49,487 bases of DNA, from NCBI GenBank assembly GCA_000333815.1, contig CAPI01000082.1:1-49487 (forward strand). The letters are read 5' to 3'. A program made the translations under genes and the position numbers. The notes under the pieces are model-generated. The model worked only from the letters and a program-made list of their open reading frames with translations. It was not told the DNA's origin and did not search any database. Each line of letters opens with the position of its first letter. Positions within the stretch are counted from its first letter, which is position 1. Shown piece after piece: positions 47,186-49,487 of the stretch. This DNA comes from [Collinsella] massiliensis. Its GTDB lineage: Bacteria; Actinomycetota; Coriobacteriia; Coriobacteriales; Coriobacteriaceae.

Positions 47186-47218
47186 CATGTAAAATAACCC
47201 CTGGGGTAATTTTACATG
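47186..47218. repeat. Near-perfect 33-bp palindrome, copy 2
   Basis: CATGTAAAATAACCCC (47186-47201) pairs with GGGGTAATTTTACATG (47203-47218) with one A·A mismatch. It is the exact reverse complement of the inner 33 bases of copy 1. Confidence 0.75.
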
Positions 47219-47270
47219 TGGAGCAATTGAGGAGACGATTGCCTTCCCGGGGCGCGCGCAGGGGGAGATG

Positions 47271-47299
47271 TTACCTGTCTGACCTGCTTGTGCTATAGT
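47271..47299 (+). promoter_or_regulatory. Promoter of the rimP-nusA-infB operon
   Basis: TTACCT (47271-47276), 17 bp, TATAGT (47294-47299), with the extended TGC before the -10 box. Transcription would start near 47306, about 20 nt before the attenuator hairpin. Confidence 0.55.
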
Positions 47300-47326
47300 T
47301 TTACACGGTAATTGACGTGTTGTGAG

Positions 47327-47360
47327 AGGAGTGCGGGTTTTGCCCGTGCTCCTTTTTGTT
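47327..47360 (+). terminator. Leader attenuator of the rimP operon
   Basis: AGGAGTGCGGG (47327-47337), loop TTTTG, CCCGTGCTCCT (47343-47353): an 11-bp stem with two G·T pairs, followed by TTTTTGTT. It lies between the operon promoter and the rimP ribosome site AAGGAGGT, so it can end transcription early. Feedback by NusA on its own operon is the obvious candidate. Confidence 0.7.
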
Positions 47361-47374
47361 GCAAGGAGGTGCGC

Positions 47375-47869
47375 ATGGTCAAGAGCAAGACCGAGCAGCT
47401 CATCATCGATGAGCTGGAGCGGCTCGCCCCGACCCATGGCGTCGACATCGTCGACGTCGAGATCACCGGCGCCACGAAGGCGCCCTGCGTCCGCGTGCGC
47501 CTCGAGGGGGCGGAGGGCGCGTCGCTCTCGCTCGACGAGGTATGCGCGCAGACCGCGTGGGTGAGCGACGCCGTCGAGGCGCTCGACCCCATCGCGAGCT
47601 CCTACACGCTCGAGGTGTCCTCGCCCGGCCTCGACCGGCCGCTGCGCCGCCCGAGCGACTTCATGCGCTTCCAGGGTGAGGCCTGCGAGCTCACGACCAC
47701 CGCGACCGAGGGGCGCCGGCGCTTCAAGGGCGTCATCGCCGCCGCGTCCGACACCTCCGCCACGCTCGAGCTCGAGGACGGGGAGCGCCTCGAGTTCGCT
47801 TTCGACGACATCAAGAAATGCACCCTGAAGCCGGTCTTCGACTTCAAGCAGAAGGAAGGGAAGAACTAA
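47375..47869 (+). CDS. rimP: Ribosome maturation factor RimP
   Basis: Helps assemble the 30S subunit. 164 residues. The N-terminal alpha/beta domain has HGVDIVDVEITGATKAPCVR and LSLDEVCAQTAWVSDAVEAL, and the link to the SH3-like C-terminal domain is YTLEVSSPGLDRPLRRPSDF, the family signature. LEFAFDDIKKCTLKPVFDF closes it. The ATG at 47375 follows a perfect AAGGAGGT; an upstream frame (from 47312) crosses the attenuator and is not credible. It ends one base before the nusA ATG. Confidence 0.96.
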   Translation: MVKSKTEQLIIDELERLAPTHGVDIVDVEITGATKAPCVRVRLEGAEGASLSLDEVCAQTAWVSDAVEALDPIASSYTLEVSSPGLDRPLRRPSDFMRFQGEACELTTTATEGRRRFKGVIAAASDTSATLELEDGERLEFAFDDIKKCTLKPVFDFKQKEGKN

Positions 47870-47870
47870 C

Positions 47871-49109
47871 ATGGCATCCGAGATGATGGAAGCTCTCATG
47901 GAGCTCTGCCAGGAGAAGCACCTGAACCAGCTCGCGCTCATCGACGAGCTCGAGCGCTCGCTCGCCGAGAGCTACCGCACCATCCTGCACCTCCCCTTCG
48001 GCGCCGAGGTCACCATCGACCGCGCGAGCGGCAAGATCTACGTCTACGAGCTCGTGCCCGTCGAGGAGTCCTACGATGAGGAGACCGACGAGTACACCGA
48101 GTTCACCAAGCGCGACGTGACCCCCAAGGACACGAGCCGCATCGCCGCCAAGCACGCGAAGGAGGCCATCAACACCCTCGTGCGCAAGTCCGCTCGCGAG
48201 CAGATCTACGAGGAGTTCTCCGACCGCATCGGCGACATCATCACGGGCACGGTGCTCCAGTCCACGCCCGACTTCACCATCGTGAAGATCCGCGAGGGCG
48301 TCGAGTCCGAGCTGCCCCACTTCGACCAGCGCCGCTACCCCGAGGAGCGCAACGAGCGTCCCGCGGGCGAGCGTTACCTGCACAACCAGCGCCTGCGCGC
48401 CGTCATCATCGACGTCCGCGACCCCAACTCCACCGAGCCCGCCACCAAGGGCGAGCACTCCCGCCCGCCGATCGTCATCTCCCGCACCCACCCGGCGCTC
48501 ATCCGCTGCCTCTTCGAGCTCGAGGTGCCCGAGATCTACGAGGGCACGGTCGAGATCAAGTCCATCGCCCGCGAGCCCGGCCGCCGCTCGAAGGTCGCCG
48601 TCCGCTCGCTCGACGACCGCCTCGACCCCGTGGGCGCCTGCGTGGGCCCGAAGGGCAGCCGCGTGCGCACCGTCGTGTCCGAGCTGCGCGGCGAGCGCGT
48701 CGACGTGATCCTGTGGGACGCGGACCCGGCGCGCTACGTGGCCAACGCGCTCTCGCCGGCGAAGGTCTCGCGCGTGCTCATCGACGCCGAGAAGGGCTAT
48801 GCGGGCGTGATCGTCCCCGATGACCAGCTCTCGCTTGCCATCGGCAAGGACGGCCAGAACGCGCGCCTCGCCGCCCGCCTCACCGGCTGGCACATCGATA
48901 TCAAGAACGAGCGCCTCGCGGCGGAGATCCTCGGCAACCTCCACATGGGCGACGAGGCCGACGACGACCTCATCGGCGAGGACGACGACAACCGCTGCGC
49001 GTTCGTGAGCGCCGACGGCATCCGCTGCCGCAACCAGGCGCGCCCCGGTTCCCGGTTCTGCGGCGTCCACGACCCGGAGGCCGCCGATACCGAGGAGGAG
49101 GGGATCTAG
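47871..49109 (+). CDS. nusA: NusA transcription factor with C-terminal Cys3-His tail
   Basis: RNA-polymerase-binding factor for pausing, termination and antitermination, 412 residues. The N-terminal polymerase-binding domain covers 1-~125. The S1 domain includes DIITGTVLQSTPDFTIVKIR, and KH1/KH2 show DPVGACVGPKGSRVRTVVSE, IVPDDQLSLAIGKDGQNARL and ARLTGWHIDIK. After an acidic linker (GDEADDDLIGEDDDN) a short tail RCAFVSADGIRCRNQARPGS ends in RFCGVHD: Cys376, Cys386, Cys397 and His400 could bind zinc. The tail resembles a widespread mini-motif of the form C-x9-C-x10-C-x2-H. GAAGGGAAG precedes the start. The ylxR gene usually found next is absent. Confidence 0.96.
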   Translation: MASEMMEALMELCQEKHLNQLALIDELERSLAESYRTILHLPFGAEVTIDRASGKIYVYELVPVEESYDEETDEYTEFTKRDVTPKDTSRIAAKHAKEAINTLVRKSAREQIYEEFSDRIGDIITGTVLQSTPDFTIVKIREGVESELPHFDQRRYPEERNERPAGERYLHNQRLRAVIIDVRDPNSTEPATKGEHSRPPIVISRTHPALIRCLFELEVPEIYEGTVEIKSIAREPGRRSKVAVRSLDDRLDPVGACVGPKGSRVRTVVSELRGERVDVILWDADPARYVANALSPAKVSRVLIDAEKGYAGVIVPDDQLSLAIGKDGQNARLAARLTGWHIDIKNERLAAEILGNLHMGDEADDDLIGEDDDNRCAFVSADGIRCRNQARPGSRFCGVHDPEAADTEEEGI

Positions 49110-49193
49110 CGGGTCGGGTGCCCCGGCACCCCGCATCGCAGACCCGTTGGATGTCACGGCGCGCACCGCGCGCGAGAGGTAGGTGATTGGCAC

Positions 49194-49487
49194 ATGGCGA
49201 ACGTTCGCATCTCAAGCCTGGCCAAAGAATTCGGAATGTCGTCCAAGGAGCTCCTGGAGCACCTGGATCGGTTGATGATCCCGGCGAAGTCGGCGTCCTC
49301 CACGCTGAGCCAGCAGTACGTCTCGCTGGTCCGCAAGGAGCTCGCGCCCGTGCTCAAGGCGCGCGAGGCCGAGATCGAGGCCCAGCGCCGCGCCGAGGAG
49401 GAGCGCGCTGCCGCGGAGGAGGCCGCCGAGGCGGCCAAGGAAGAGGAGCGGCGCCTGGCCGTCGAGGCGCGCCGCGAGGAGGAGCGC
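49194..49487 (+). CDS. infB: Translation initiation factor IF-2 (N-terminus only, cut by window edge)
   Basis: The first 98 codons are present. MANVRISSLAKEFGMSSKEL begins the IF2N helical domain, and a second part follows through PAKSASSTLSQQYVSLV. A long Glu/Ala/Arg-rich linker (EAEIEAQRRAEEERAAAEEA) then starts, typical of large actinobacterial IF-2. The GTPase domain lies beyond the edge. AGGTG lies about 8 nt before the ATG. It follows nusA after 84 bp and completes the rimP-nusA-infB operon. Confidence 0.93.
   Translation, partial: MANVRISSLAKEFGMSSKELLEHLDRLMIPAKSASSTLSQQYVSLVRKELAPVLKAREAEIEAQRRAEEERAAAEEAAEAAKEEERRLAVEARREEER

Overview
The window is a chromosomal segment of a GC-rich Gram-positive bacterium. 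Gene content and style suggest the class Coriobacteriia, most likely a Collinsella-like gut organism. That assignment is an inference from protein character, strong AGGAGG ribosome sites, TTG/GTG starts and very high G+C, because no rRNA is present. I see no CRISPR array, transposase, prophage or integron. One tRNA gene (Leu, anticodon UAG) is present.

Layout. Bases 1-2970: an iron-containing alcohol dehydrogenase (cut by the left edge) divergent from glutamate dehydrogenase. 3300-4860: an orphan restriction-fold protein with a probably leaderless promoter, and a small membrane protein. 4960-14850: an alpha-galactoside (raffinose/melibiose type) locus with amylosucrase, an AraC regulator, an MsmK-type ATPase, a lipoprotein binding protein, two permeases and a GH36 alpha-galactosidase. 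14931-17473: a two-gene unit of a cytoplasmic BMP/PnrA-fold protein and an atypical metallophosphoesterase. 17618-24143: tRNA-Leu, then tig-clpP-clpX and valS. 24443-29430: a LysR regulator, then a convergent two-gene operon of an amino-acid-type binding lipoprotein and a 1025-residue protein with two Cache modules joined to an MscS channel. 29732-36295: a one-carbon/folate block (fhs, fchA, folD, folE, fau, folC). 36392-41689: a zinc-ribbon membrane protein, thrS, a two-helix membrane protein, a lysine-free relative of the Cys/Met PLP enzymes, and mntP. 41908-49487: guaB, an acidic membrane protein, leuS, and the rimP-nusA-infB operon, with infB cut by the right edge.

How the genes work together. 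The galactoside locus would import an alpha-galactoside, cut off galactose and pass released sucrose to the amylosucrase. The folate block makes and interconverts C1-tetrahydrofolates. The tig-clpP-clpX block handles protein folding and turnover. The most unusual coding material is the binding-protein plus Cache-MscS operon (a possible ligand-gated channel), the intracellular BMP plus phosphoesterase pair, and the PLP-fold protein without a single lysine.

A second theme is non-coding. Many intergenic gaps hold near-perfect hairpins or long palindromes. Several fall into recognisable families: two elements share the same ends and central core, two share a GATAAAA arm around a mismatch and a 5-nt loop, and one gap holds two copies that are exact reverse complements of each other. 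These look like a mixture of bidirectional terminators and dispersed palindromic repeats.
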